A stretch of 53,592 nt of DNA from Acanthaster planci (GCF_001949145.1 NW_019091706.1:206025-259616), one strand, 5' to 3'; positions 11,001 through 20,585 are shown, counted from the first letter of the stretch. Notes: a model not told the origin generated them from the sequence alone. Numbers and translations are program-made.

Positions 11001-13160
11001 ATGCTTGTTAATAATCATAATAATCAATAATCTGGAGAACGGGTGAGATTTGTCAAAAAATTAACCTCCAAAACTCTACAATTCAATTGTTTAGGTGTAA
11101 ATTTCACATTTTGTCGCTACCAGAATAATGACTGCAAGCGTTGCTATTCACAGTTGTTGATGAAGTGATACTTTTATTTTAGTTTCCCGGTTAAGTGAGC
11201 TTATGTGTCCTTCAATCGAATCGTTGGTATTTGCCCCATTTAAGAGAGATCCATGGCAGTGTTGCCCTTACATTTTGAGTTGACCTCTGTTGGCAGTAGG
11301 GATTGGCATTATTGGTACCGCACTCGAGCAGATTTCCGTTCGGTAGCTCTTGGATCACACGAATGTAGTTATCCTCACACTGTAAGATCAATCAAAAACG
11401 ACGAAGTTATGAACGAGAGGGACTGTCAGCACTCTGCANNNNNNNNNNNNNNNNNNNNNNNNNNNNNNNNNNNNNNNNNNNNNNNNNNNTATAATAAAAT
11501 GGCGGACAATTACAATTGTTGTTCGTTCATAAGCATATTTCATTATTCCAAAGCCAGAGTATGTACATGTATAATAAACAGTGTACATTGATATCGACGC
11601 CATCGAAATCTATAGCTGCTTATTGTTCGCCAGCCCCACTCATTTTACGCTTCTGATTTTGACCTTCATTTGCATGTTGACCCCAAATATGTGTAATTCA
11701 CTTCACAAAGCAATTTTACATTCGCAAAAGTTTACTTGTTCTCACACCTTTGTACAAAAACTATTTTATCACATACCAACCCCAATCCCATAAACAGGAG
11801 TTGCCAAAATTACAAGCTGCAGAATCGAAAAGATATCCTACGTACGAGACTGGCATCGACGCACGATCCTTCGACAGGAACGGATTCAATCTATGAAGTG
11901 GAAAATGGGAGTGGCATTTTACAGTTTCTTGTTGAAACCAATATCGGTTTAACGTGATCCAGGTGAGAATAGTTTTCGATTTTGATAGGTTGAAAGATAG
12001 GTTAGGTCCTTAGTAATCTTATTGCTAAACTTGTTTGACACAAGATCTGTAGTCGGGTTCATACCTGCAAGCCCCTCTATGTCCGTCACAAGTCATTCAG
12101 TCTTAAGCCAATTCGCAAGCTATTCAAATGAGCAGTTAAAACATTACTTTGTCATTGTTCACTTAGTTACTTATGACCGCTTGTGATGGTTTTGATCGGT
12201 GTTGCGACACTGCCTGATACAAATCAACTATTTTAACATATACAAACTGTCTGTCACTGATTTGGATGAGCCAGTGATACACAGATTAGGAGAGGTCAAC
12301 GTTTGTGCTGTTTGTTTTAAGTTGCTTCACCGTGTTCAGGTTGGTGGTATCGAAGGAAAACAGCTGAGCTTTTCCCCCCACGAAGAGTCGTCCATCGATT
12401 AATGTCAGGGTGCGATAATAATTGCCCTCAGTAAGTCCCTCTGCGGTTGCCGAGCAAGAAATATCTGAAAGATAATCAGCATAAATTGTCAATATTATCT
12501 CGAACTTACCAAGGCCAAACTGTAGCTTTTCCATTTGTTAAACGGAGGAGTAAAAGAAAGGTGAATTTTGTCGTTTTCAGAACCTGATTTTAAAATTATT
12601 GTTAGAATTATTTGTTCTCATTACTCTGGATTAAAAACAAACAAACAAACAAACAAATATGTCCGGGTGGACGTGCATTTATGAAATCCAACACTTATTT
12701 TTGGAAGAGCGTAAATGTAAAGAGTGACCCCCTTCAAGTAAATGCGATATAAGTGGAATCAGTATGCTGCAATACCTCATTTCAGATCAGAAATGAAGTA
12801 ATGTTACAGTAGTCATTTGAAGTTTGGTATGGTTTAATATATAGTTTGTACTGTTGGAAAATAGACCATGACCTCAGCATGGGCATCGCAAAGGGGGCAT
12901 TAGGCCTAGTCCAGTGAAAAAATGGAAATGTGTACTTGCTGTTTCAGTGCAAGCTACGACATAAAAAAAGCTTTTTCCCCTTGAAGTACAGCCTTGATAA
13001 AACGAAATCCGTGAACTTTACCACATAAGTAGGAACTACGAGCGTAGGGCAGTGTAAGCCGACGCACAATTCGTTCATTCTGGGAGTGACAAGCAGGCAA
13101 CGACACGACTAGAATGCCGAGTACCAGCCAAGATGCATGGTGCACAAGGGAGGTAGGCAT
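2047..13160 (-). CDS. Secreted semaphorin, whole spliced gene (13 coding exons)
   Basis: Semaphorins are extracellular guidance ligands that bind plexins through a seven-bladed sema propeller. Thirteen exons chain with matching phases: 13022-13160, 12301-12464, 10599-10707, 9996-10157, 9548-9678, 9303-9423, 7088-7284, 6394-6607, 5735-5817, 4548-4728, 3129-3446, 2736-2833, 2047-2097. They total 1968 nt, or 655 residues plus stop. The order is signal peptide (about 1-25), sema domain (about 50-465), PSI (470-500), Ig-like domain (about 505-605) and a cysteine-rich tail (607-655). I see no membrane span, so secretion is inferred. Diagnostic motifs are RIYFFFREVA, YSRVAVICE, DDSGG, FTQIVVDENVTHNTDVMFIGT and DPYCSW. 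The most certain exons are 4-11. The exon 2/exon 3 junction and the last exon are least certain. The class is not clear; the length resembles short secreted or class 7-like semaphorins. Confidence 0.85.
2098..2735 (-). other. Semaphorin last intron; contains an uncertain open frame
   Basis: An open frame at 2450-2700 reads NSGFEELLHC near its end, loosely like LEELHSC in the tentative last exon. It could be an alternative or ancestral terminal exon. Splice sites there are weak. Confidence 0.3.
2736..2833 (-). CDS. Semaphorin exon 12 (cysteine-rich tail)
   Basis: The strong acceptor TTTTCTTACAG and donor GTATGT enclose 98 nt, entering in phase 1 as required. It reads PVLDTECLEDVADFDCEISR, then YKFQFDKWICNQ. 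Three Cys and several acidic residues are present. I recognise no named domain. Confidence 0.6.
3129..3446 (-). CDS. Semaphorin exon 11 (Ig-like domain)
   Basis: This 318-nt exon follows the PSI exon in matching phase. It has a B-strand-like EITCHPC and an F-strand-like DDSGKFEKYHC, the D-S-G-x-Y-x-C pattern of Ig folds. Extra Cys pairs and N-glycosylation sites (NGS, NCS, NIT) lie between. The donor GTATGT is a good match. Ig identity rests on these two motifs only. Confidence 0.68.
4548..4728 (-). CDS. Semaphorin exon 10 (end of sema domain plus PSI)
   Basis: In a frame masked by a longer ORF the exon reads SVFVGTDEGVYKVPFQHC, then RDYASLQSCVDAQDPYCSWE and NGTCLYSRE. This is the last sema strand followed by a plexin-semaphorin-integrin module with Cys at about residues 471, 480, 488 and 495. 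The acceptor is TTTTCTCGGTAG and the donor GTTGAG leaves phase 1. Confidence 0.9.
5735..5817 (-). CDS. Semaphorin exon 9 (GTVLK)
   Basis: A short 83-nt exon reads TVLKAYLKDDRSEAKVVEEI, then ILKPHRL. The split Gly from exon 8 gives the classic G-T-V-L-K turn. The acceptor is ACAGAAAAAG and the donor is GTAAGG. Phase 1 in and phase 0 out agree with both neighbours. Confidence 0.85.
6394..6607 (-). CDS. Semaphorin exon 8 (TQIVVD ... DVMFIGT)
   Basis: The exon starts CPDTTSYTDAQYSD after acceptor TGTATTCAG in phase 0. It carries NPLLMIDGERFTQIVVDENV and DVMFIGTG, the sixth to seventh blade consensus of semaphorins. The donor GTGAGT leaves phase 1. Confidence 0.88.
6608..7087 (-). other. Semaphorin intron 7 with a G-rich patch
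   Basis: The plus strand at 6740-6860 is G-rich and quasi-repetitive (TGGGCTGG/GTTGGGG phrases), so the transcript would be C-rich there. No exon is seen. Confidence 0.6.
7088..7284 (-). CDS. Semaphorin exon 7 (GSAVC-like block)
   Basis: The exon contains SSAVCAYRLDEIEALFL, equivalent to the S-A-V-C-x-Y-x-x-x-D-I-x-x-x-F segment, and ends SRPAQ before GTAGAT. The acceptor CTTCAG at 7285 gives phase 1, agreeing with exon 6. A stronger pyrimidine-rich acceptor 16 nt upstream would give the wrong phase. The linker before this block is shorter than usual, so another small exon within the 2-kb intron is possible. Confidence 0.82.
7285..9302 (-). other. Semaphorin intron 6 (2 kb)
   Basis: It contains the 308-bp inverted-repeat element at 7803-8110. 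The rest shows no supported gene. The 95-residue plus-strand frame at 8596-8883 has no recognisable content. Confidence 0.6.
7803..8110. mobile_element. Short inverted-repeat element (MITE-like)
   Basis: The ends CACTAATAAATTCATGATT (7803) and its complement (about 8087-8110) form inverted arms of about 24 nt with one mismatch and a small indel. The interior, read on the plus strand from about 7880, gives KSFYKALKIPIELETNDKND, then FSEENSEQR. The element at 42393-42659 encodes a similar phrase on the opposite strand. No clear target-site duplication was found. The family is not recognised. Confidence 0.55.
9303..9423 (-). CDS. Semaphorin exon 6 (DDSGG, KARLEC)
   Basis: The acceptor TTTTCAAACAG and the consensus donor GTAAGT enclose 121 nt. 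The exon reads DDSGGKEF ... LVTFVKARLECSTG ... FHYNEI, equivalent to the semaphorin N-D-x-G-G ... T-F-L-K-A-R-L-x-C ... F-D-E-L block. It joins exon 5 in phase 0. Confidence 0.87.
9548..9678 (-). CDS. Semaphorin exon 5 (IYFFFRE signature)
   Basis: The acceptor TTTTTTGTCAACAG is strong. The exon reads PPNQQFVGDPISYNGRIYFF, then FREVAAEF and YSRVAVICE, the most diagnostic semaphorin signature. It enters in phase 1 and leaves in phase 0 at GAG before GTATAT. Confidence 0.88.
9996..10157 (-). CDS. Semaphorin exon 4 (sema domain)
   Basis: The acceptor TACATACAG and donor GTAACC enclose a 162-nt exon, phase 1 in and phase 1 out. It includes GRPAIS and RLDSSQNLMSIS, then LTVLYANG, which corresponds to the semaphorin C-P-x-D-P-x-Q-N-x-T-S-V ... 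L-Y-A-G-T stretch. The usual Cys before this block is replaced, so this part of the propeller is divergent. Confidence 0.65.
10599..10707 (-). CDS. Semaphorin exon 3 (sema domain, CGTGAF-like loop)
   Basis: This exon is hidden in a frame shorter than the neighbouring ORFs. It reads LCDFSEKLAYSNNMFCAV, then SGAGFDFEPCNRRIYLE, the counterpart of the semaphorin C-x-N-F-I ... Y-V-C-G-T-x-A-F-x-P-x-C-x-Y-I block. It starts after a weak acceptor (CACAAAG) in phase 0. It ends GAGT before GTTACT, phase 1, which agrees with exon 4. The frame is closed by a stop 12 nt upstream of the proposed start, so the boundary cannot be much earlier. Confidence 0.6.
10708..12300 (-). other. Semaphorin intron 2 with assembly gap
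   Basis: Noncoding. It spans the 51-N gap, so a missing exon (the usual W-P-A loop of the sema domain) could lie in the gap. Confidence 0.5.
11439..11489. other. Assembly gap (51 N)
   Basis: A run of 51 N inside the intron between semaphorin exons 2 and 3. The first base after it starts duplicate unit A. Confidence 0.99.
12301..12464 (-). CDS. Semaphorin exon 2, copy A (first sema blade)
   Basis: The acceptor CTTTCAG precedes ATATTTCTTGC. The exon reads SCSATAEGL, then GRLFVGGKAQLFSFDTTNLN, which matches the first strand pair of semaphorin propellers (R-L-x-V-G-x-K-x-x-L-F-x-x-D). Phase 1 in agrees with exon 1. The 3' end is uncertain. Either GTTGAC after 12301 or GTGAAG after 12331 could be the donor; both leave phase 0, which agrees with exon 3. 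The usual W-P-A loop after this blade is not visible, so a small exon may be missed. Confidence 0.65.
13022..13160 (-). CDS. Semaphorin exon 1, copy A (signal peptide)
   Basis: The ATG at 13160 opens a typical signal peptide: a short polar start, then the hydrophobic run SWLVLGILVVSLPAC, then the polar SQNERIVRR. The exon ends TTATGTG before GTAAAG, phase 1, which joins exon 2 to give an Asp. An upstream in-frame Met exists at 13325, but its leader looks like untranslated sequence (it is interrupted in copy B by an indel), so the internal Met is preferred. A second version of this exon lies at 15821-15959. Confidence 0.7.
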
Positions 13161-15123
13161 GACACTAGGACACGATACCGGGCACTTGGCAGAGTGGATG
13201 ATATAGATCACTCTGTAATAATAAATACAGATCATGTACAACAAATCAATCATTCTGATTTGGTCATAAGAGATGGCAAATAATCCTATGGGCATTAAAG
13301 CAGCCAAGCAATGATCCACTTCCATTAGTTTTCCAAATTTTCCATCTCATACACATGTCCGTCTGGTCGCACATGGATGCATAGCGTATAAAAATATTTT
13401 TTATAATTAAAAACACTCTTTGAAAGCTTAATGAAATATAAAAATCATCATAATAAGCTCACATTGAAGAATGAACAAAAACTTAAAAGGCTTATGGTAA
13501 TTAAATCGATTCGATATGAATGAGCTTCAAATCTCGACTGCGATATTTATTAATACAGCTCAGTGAAATTCACAGTTAAGGACGAAACCTAAATGAATTT
13601 GAATTTGGAGCACCTAATGCAGTTTGATCGACTGTCTGTGCCATGCATTTATGGAAACATTTGATTTATCGAAGGACTTGGAATATACGTAGGGCTTGGA
13701 AATGGAAGACCTGCAGTGAATCTACACGACATGTGCGTTCAAACGTTCAAAGTGAGTAGTGTAACTACGTTATGTGTTTATTAGTTTTACTGAATGAATA
13801 GAGTTTGTCGTGGGGTACCTCCAATGGTGAATGCCAAAAACTTGGAAACACTGAAAATGTTCTGACGATTTTACACTGTTTTTACTTTTCGTGTTTAGGT
13901 CTCTTTGATCGGTATAGGAAATGTACGCACAAGAATTCCATCCATACAATTCCATGAAGCCATTTTTTTATTGCTATCCTCTATTTACTCAATCTGGCCC
14001 AAAGGGATCCAAAACAATGCGGTTGCAACAGTTGATGGAAAGAGATAACAGTACCGAAGAGCATATGAGGTGAGGGCATTTTGGAAGCACATGTAAATGT
14101 AGTGACCAGTNCATAATAAAAAGGCGGACAATTACAATTGTTGTTCGTTCATAAGCATATTTCATTATTCCAAAGCCAGAGTATGTACATGTATAATAAA
14201 CAGTGTACATTGATATCGATGCCATCGAAATCTATAGCTGCTTATTGTTCGCCAGCCCCACTCATTTTACGCTTCTGATTTTGACCTTCATTTGCATGTT
14301 GACCCCAAATATGTGTAATTCACTTCACAAAGCAATTTTACCAGTTTACATTCGCAAAAGTTTACTTGTTCTCACACCTTTGTACATAAACTATTTTATC
14401 ACATACCAACCCCAATCCCATAAACAGGAGTTGCCAAAATAACATGCTGCAGAATCGAAACGTTTGTAAACGTAATGTAAAGAATATTTTCGCCCATCTT
14501 GTTAAATTGATTGTGTGTCTTCTAACCATTTTCAAAAATTAAGGCTTGAACGAGATTTCTCTGTTTTTGACGGTCCAATATTATTTTTTAAAGTTAAAAT
14601 ATCAAACTGGCAAAGTGAATATTGCAATAGTTAAAAGATATCCTACGTACGAGACTGACATCGACGCACGATCCTTCGACAGGAACGGATTCAATCTATG
14701 AAGTGGAAAATGGGAGTGGCATTTTACAGTTTCTTGTTGAAACCAATATCGGTTTAACGTGATCCAGGTGAGAATAATTTTCAATTTTCATAGGTTGAAA
14801 GATAGGTTAGGTCCTCTAATGAAGTAATCTTATTGCTAAGCTTGCTTGACACAAGATGTGTAGTCGGGTTCATACCTGCAAGCCCCTCTATGTCCGTCAC
14901 AAGTCATTCAGTCTTAAGCCAATTCGCAAGCTATTCAAATGAGCTGTTAAAACATTACTTTGTCATTGTTCACTTAGTTACTTATGACCGCTTGTGAAAA
15001 GACTTGTGACGGTTTTGATCGGTGTTGCGACACTGCCTGATACAAATCAACTATTTTAACATATACAAACTGTCTGTCACTGATTTGGATGAGCCAGTGA
15101 TACACAGATTAGGAGAGGTCAAC
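13161..15123. other. Region between the two copies of semaphorin exon 1-2
   Basis: Duplicated noncoding sequence 5' of exon 1A and 3' of exon 2B. It contains the 176-nt insertion specific to unit B (14459-14634). No other gene is seen. Confidence 0.6.
14111..14111. other. Single-N join
   Basis: One N at the boundary of units A and B. The same kind of mark is found at 17548 and 31622, each at the edge of a duplicate. Confidence 0.95.
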
Positions 15124-15287
15124 TTTTGTGCTTTTTTTTTTAAGTTGCTTCACCGTGTTCAGGTTGGTGGTATCGAAGGAAAACAGCTGAGCTTTTCCCC
15201 CCACGAAGAGTCGTCCATCGATTAATGTCAGGGTGCGATAATAATTGCCCTGAGTAAGTCCCTCTGCGGTTGCCGAGCAAGAAATAT
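15124..15287 (-). CDS. Semaphorin exon 2, copy B (duplicate)
   Basis: Same 164-nt length and CTTTCAG acceptor as copy A. The GRLFVGGKAQLFSFDTTNLN core is identical. Changes are Glu to Gln and three changes to Lys near the 3' end, where a run of T on the plus strand has lengthened. Phase is preserved from exon 1B. Confidence 0.5.
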
Positions 15288-15820
15288 CTGAAAGATAATC
15301 AGCATAAATTGTCAATATTATCTCTAACTTACCAAGGCCAAACTGTAGCTTTTCCATTTGTGAAATGAAGGAGTAAAAGAAAGCTGAATTGTGTCGTTTT
15401 CAGAACCTGATTTTAAAATTATTGTTAGAATTATTTCTTCTCATTACTCTGGATTAAAAACAAACAAACAAATATGTCCGGGTGGACGTGCATTTATGAA
15501 ATCCAACACAAATGTAAAGAGCGACCCCCTTCATGTAAATGCGATATAATAGGTATAAATATGCTGCAATACCTTATTTTTGATCAGAAATGAAGTAATG
15601 TTGCAGTACTCTTTAAAAGTTTGGTATGGTTTAATATATAGTTTGTACTGTTGGTAAATAGACCATGACGTCAGCAGGGGCATCGCAAAGGGGGTATTAG
15701 ACGTAGTCCAGTAAAAAAAATGGAAAGGTTTACTTGCTGTTTCAGTGCAAGCTACGAAATAAAAAAAAACATTTTCCCCTTGAAGTACAGCTTTGATAAA
15801 ACAAAATCCGTGAACTTTAC

Positions 15821-15959
15821 CACATAAGTAGAAACTAAGCGCGTAGGGTGGTGTAACCCGACGCACAACTCGTTCATTCTGGGAGTAACAAGCAGGCAAC
15901 GACACAACTAGAATGTCGAGTACCAGCCAAGATGCATGGTGCACAAGGGAGGTAGGCAT
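15821..15959 (-). CDS. Semaphorin exon 1, copy B (duplicate signal peptide exon)
   Basis: Same length (139 nt), start and GTAAAG donor as copy A, so the reading frame is kept. About seven of 46 residues differ. One change places Asp in the hydrophobic core (SWLVLDILVVS), which would weaken a signal peptide. It is either an alternative 5' exon upstream of copy A or the other haplotype. Confidence 0.5.
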
Positions 15960-16850
15960 GACACTAGGACACGATACCGGACACTTGGCAGAGTGGATGA
16001 TACAGATCACTCTGTAATAATAAATACAGATCATGTACAACAAATGAATAATTCTAATTTGGTCATAAGAGATGGCAAATAATCCTATGGGCATTTCCTT
16101 CTCATACACCTGTCCGTCAGGTCGCACATGGGTGCATAGCGTATAAAAATATTTTTCTATAATTAAAAACACTCTTTGAAAGCTTAATGAAATATAAAGA
16201 TCATCTTAACAAGCTCACATTGAAGAATGGACAAAAACGTAAAGGCTTATTGTAATAACATCGATTCGGTATGAATGAGCTTCAAATCTCGACTGCAATA
16301 TTTATTAATACAGCTCAGTAAAATTCACAGTTAAGGACGAAACCTAAATGAATTTGAATTAGGAGCACCTTGTGCAGTTTGATCAACTATCTGTGCCGTA
16401 CATTTATGGAAACATCTGGTTTATCGAAGGACTTGGAATATATGTAGGGCTTGAAAATGGAAGACCTGCAGTGAATCTACACGACATGTGCGTTCAAACG
16501 TTCAAAGTGAGTAGTGTAACTACGTTATGTATTTATTAGTTTTACTAAATGAATAGAGTTTGTCATGGGGTGCTTCCAATGGTGAATGTCAAAAACTTGG
16601 AAACACTGAAAATGCTCTGACGATTTTACACTGTTTTTACTTTTCGTGTTTGGGTCTCTTTGATCGGTATAGGAAATGTACGCACAAGAATTCCATCCAT
16701 ACAATTCTACGAAGCCATTTTTTATTGCTACCCTCTATTTACTCAATCTGGCCAAAAGGGATCCAAAACAATGCAGTTGCAACAGTTGATGGGAAGAGAT
16801 AACATTACCGAAGAGCATATGAGGTGAAGGCATTTTGGAAGCACATGTAA
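15960..16850. other. 5' flank of semaphorin exon 1B
   Basis: Noncoding duplicate of 13161-14094. The 213-residue minus-strand frame running through here is only an extension of the exon 1B frame and has no conserved content upstream of the signal peptide Met. Confidence 0.5.
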
Positions 16851-17547
16851 ACAAATACAGGCATTGTAAGTGCGTTGCGCGTAATGCCCACTGCCGTCCA
16901 CCGTTTCGCCCACTGCTTGCCCGTACTTTTCAATATCACGGTTGTACGTGTACGACTGGCGGTTAATGTATTTATGTGTCTGTTGTTCCCCACACATGCG
17001 CGCCTATACGTAGATTTTGTTCAGCACACCCACGCTTATAGAAAGGAGCTCGCTTTGAGAAGTTGAACAACCAGTGCTACTCCCTCTGGACCACAGCTAA
17101 ACAGTGTACAACGTTAAGCTGGTTACGATGGGTTAAAGTTACTGTTGTAAGTGCTTATGTTCCCGCCACCAGTAACAATGGGAAAATTATGTATTGACGG
17201 ATACCATGTCTGATCAGGAAACTGAGGTTTTCTGAAGCGTGAAAAATTTTGATCTGCCATTTTGGGAAAATTCGCATGCTTAGACCTAATGACGGTTGTA
17301 TGTAAATTCGTGCCATGCAAGCAGCTGTTTCATTGTACGAAATATTCGGCTATTTTCACTTTTGGAAATAACAATTCAAGGCAACCATGGTAGCATTTGA
17401 GGCGTTTCTAAAGTATTTCGTTATAATGGAATTGGGAAATAAAAATACATGTAGAATGAGCCAAATCAGTGTTTATGTACCAAAGATCTTTCTGTGACGA
17501 GATTTTGTTTACCCTTTGGCACAATATTTCAAAACAATGAAGCTTCT
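16850..17547. repeat. Duplicate unit C
   Basis: Matches 17904-18490. C has about 150 extra bases (17058-17203) and ends at a single N (17548). It holds a CpG-bearing stretch (GCGTTGCGCGTAATGCCC) that could be the promoter or 5' leader region of the minus-strand semaphorin, but I see no clear core promoter. Confidence 0.85.
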
Positions 17548-17548
17548 N
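17548..17548. other. Single-N join
   Basis: One N at the 3' limit of unit C, in AGCTTCTN. Unit D continues this sequence as AGCTTCCGGAATT. Confidence 0.95.
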
Positions 17549-17903
17549 CATTATTTACCTCAGAGTGTTGATACAATGTTTCAACTTGACATTTTTACAA
17601 CATTGTGTACACCAGATGTATAAGTGTATTAAATGTATTGTATTTTGCATACAATAAATATCTTTGGTTGTAACCACTTATGCAACAATTTTTTGCATAC
17701 AGAGAAATGTTTACCGAAAGAAGCTGCTGAGATGAAAGCCACAAATAATAATTAAATCAATCAATCAATTAAATCAACATCCGGTTTCCGACTGAATTCT
17801 TTGGGGGAATCAGTCAAGGGAGAGTGCCTCATCTTCTATCACTGGAGGATGGACCTACCACCCCACTACCAGAGGCGGCCTAGAATCCCACGTCCGGTCA
17901 CAT

Positions 17904-18490
17904 AAACAAATGCAGGCATTGTAAGTGCGTTGCGCGTAATGCCCTCTGCCGTCCACCGTTTCGCCAACTGCTTGCCCATACTTTTCAATATCACGGTTGT
18001 ACGTGTAAGACTGGCGGTCAATGCGTTTATATGTCTGTTGTTCCCCGGGCCCACACATGCGCGCCTACGTAGATCTGTTCAGCACACCCACGCTTATAGA
18101 AAGGAGCTCGCTTTGATACCATGTCTGATCAGGAAGTTGAGGTTTTCTGAAGCGTGAAAGGGCACGGCCACGTATGTTTCATCGGGAAAATTTTGATCTG
18201 CCATTTTGGGGGAAATTCGCATGCGTAGGCCTAATGACGGTTGTATGTAGATTCGTGCCATGCAAGCAGCTGTTTCATTGTACGAAATATTCGGCTGTTT
18301 TCACTTTTGGAAATAACAATTCAAGGCAACCATGGTAGCATTTGAGGCGTTTCTAAAGTATTTCGTTATAATGGAATTGGGAAATAAAAATACATGTAGA
18401 ATGAGCCAAATAAGTGTTTATGTACCAAAATCTTTTCGTGATGAGATTTTGTTTACCCTTTGGCACAATGTTTCAAAACAATGAAGCTTC
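17904..18490. repeat. Duplicate unit D
   Basis: Second version of unit C, with a 27-base insertion near 18158 and the internal deletion noted for C. It lies 356 bases after the N at 17548. The spacer (17549-17903) is not shared and shows no gene. Confidence 0.85.
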
Positions 18491-19969
18491 CGGAATTTTC
18501 CAAAGCAAACTGTAGCGGAGAAATGTGGTGAGTTTTTGTGTTGGGTATTTTTTCTCTTCCCGACTGGGCGCATTTCCATATCATCCAAAACTACGTAGAG
18601 ATTGCATGAATTCTCACTCTACAAAATCAGGAATAATGACTAAATGAGCAAAGCCGGTGATTTTCGTCCAAGGAATATTCGCGGTTTGTTTCCTTTTTGG
18701 CACAAATTTTAAACGCGTATTAAACAATATATACATGGTCTAAAATAAAGCTAGCTAGATGAAATTGTGTAGATTTTGTAGGTATAGTTCCTGGTCAGTC
18801 GTATGTCTGTTTAACTGTTCAGAAGAACCTTTAAAATCAGAAAAGTGAGGGTCAAAGAAATCGATAGGTCATAATGGAAATATTGTATTATCTTAACAAC
18901 CACTTGATTTTAAATTTGGCACTCAAGTTGCATTATTTATCATACTTATGCGGATTTTTATTCAGTTTAAATCTCCCTAAGCACATTGCAAGAGTTTCGA
19001 TGTAACGTTTTGTGAAGTTCTCGCGTATGAGGTCGTAAATAAGATCTCATAAGCGGATTTCTATTTCGCACACCGAATACAAATAAAATATACTCGGGGC
19101 CGTCCGGGCTAGCGAACCATTCCGCCGACTGGTTAGCTAACCCTGGTTGGCGCGTTTGCTCATCAGAGGCTGCATGGAGCAAGATATAAAGGACCGTTCT
19201 GTACAGTATCGATCCAACAACAGTTACCGGAACGGAAAACTTGAGGCCTTGGTTTGGCCAAAAAAGGCAAAAAGGTCCAAGTGTGAATGGGACACAGCAC
19301 AACCCTCACTTGCAAACAACAACTGTGTGATGGGATGAGTGGATGGGGATAGTTGGAGACTATATCAAGGAGGTGTCATCCCATTCATCAGGTCGTCTTT
19401 ATCTACAAACTCCTGACAAACATTAATACATTAGAAATGCGTAACTCCGCAGAGTTGATATTTCTTTTTTGGTTTTTCTTTTTTGGTCTGTTTTTAGGTT
19501 TTACTTAGGCTATAGAGGAAGGACACAATTAAGGAGGAAGGCCAGAAAAAAAAGTTCTTCTTCCGATTACATGCACCATTCCGAATAAGGTCGTTTGGTG
19601 AGAAAGGATTTTTGTGTAGATTGTGTACAGTGTAGATTTGCCAGATCTTATGCCACGAACGCGATTAAACCTTCTCATCAAATGCATTTCAACTAAATAA
19701 TTTTAAATGTTTTGTGGTTGTAAAGTAATTACGAAAACGTTCGCAAATGCACGTCACCCCGGTGTGTATAATGATTACAATCGGCACCTGAAAATCGGCT
19801 GGAAAAAAGCGCCAACTCTTAAGGCGCTAGCGTTTTGAGAGTAATTTCACACCAAAGTCCAAAACAATGACAACAAATCACCAATAGATTTAATCTGTAC
19901 AGGTGGGGAAGACACAAGCTGCCTACACCTGAGCGAGATATAACAGGGTTCGATTTGGTTAAAGTCGAT
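18491..19969. other. No gene seen
   Basis: Noncoding. A 111-residue minus frame and a 63-residue plus frame overlap near 19000-19340, but neither matches a family I know. T-rich phrases near 19450. Confidence 0.5.
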
Positions 19970-20585
19970 TTACTCCTTGCGTATTGCATTCATAACATGA
20001 GCACAGGCTGGAGCTGGCAAGTCCCCTAACGACTCATATTTATACTTTGCGCCAGCTCGCACTAACGTCTTGGGAATCTTGCAGCAGCCTTTTAACTTGT
20101 TCTTTATTTTTCCCTCGACTTTTCCAGGGAACCAATCAGCACTCGCTAAATTGCTTGTATAATAAATTCCGATGACCTGAGTAATGCACCCTGGTAAGGT
20201 CACATGCATCATGGCTGTCTGCAGTCCTGTCAACACAGACAGCACAGACGCTCGTAAAGAGTTGGCACGGAGTAGGCGTGGGTCATGACAGAGGATGCTG
20301 TTCTTGATGACCCATAATCATGTACGGCCTGTATGCCCTTCCCAGCTGACTAAAGTGTCTTTAGAGACCATGTAGACCTTCAACCTTCGAGGACGGAGTA
20401 CCCGAACTGCAAGTTGGTTGTCGTTTTCTTGCTGCACGTGTCGCTTGTTTTAGTAGCTTCATCAGGCCCAGCGTGCTGTTTTTGAGTTGCAAAAAACGAC
20501 AACTTGTTTCTTGCATGGTGTCAGGCATTAGACAATGATTTTTTTCCCCAATTTCTCTGCCACAGATATTGCAAACATGATGCAA
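19970..20585 (-). pseudogene. Unrecognised coding relic with Cys motifs
   Basis: Two open frames on the minus strand follow one another with stops between. The upstream one (20361-20585) reads HHVCNICGREIGEKNHC, then TRAARKRQ, suggestive of a zinc-binding C-x-x-C. The downstream one (19970-20245) includes IYYTSNLASADWFPGKVEG and KYESLGDLPAPACAHVM. The composition looks protein-like rather than random, but I cannot name the family. It may be a decayed transposon ORF or a host retrocopy. Confidence 0.3.

Larger units (their letters stand above)
11490..14094. repeat. Tandem duplicate unit A
   Basis: About 2.6 kb matching 14112-16850 in the same order and orientation, with scattered substitutions and indels. 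Unit A has five AAAC repeats near 12637 where B has three. It has about 40 extra bases near 13300, and it lacks a 176-nt segment present in B at 14459-14634. It contains semaphorin exons 1 and 2. A single N (14111) separates it from unit B. Confidence 0.9.
14112..16850. repeat. Tandem duplicate unit B
   Basis: The second version of unit A, beginning directly after the single N at 14111. It carries semaphorin exons 1B and 2B. It runs straight into the CpG-containing block at 16850, whereas unit A diverges about 16 bases before its N. Confidence 0.9.

Noticed and set aside
12637-12657. CRISPR-like or other functional short repeat
   Set aside because: It is a simple AAAC microsatellite whose length differs between units A and B.
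15531-16172. 213-residue minus-strand frame
   Set aside because: Only the segment from the Met at 15959 to the donor at 15821 is conserved and exon-like; the rest is read-through, and the matching region in unit A has an indel.
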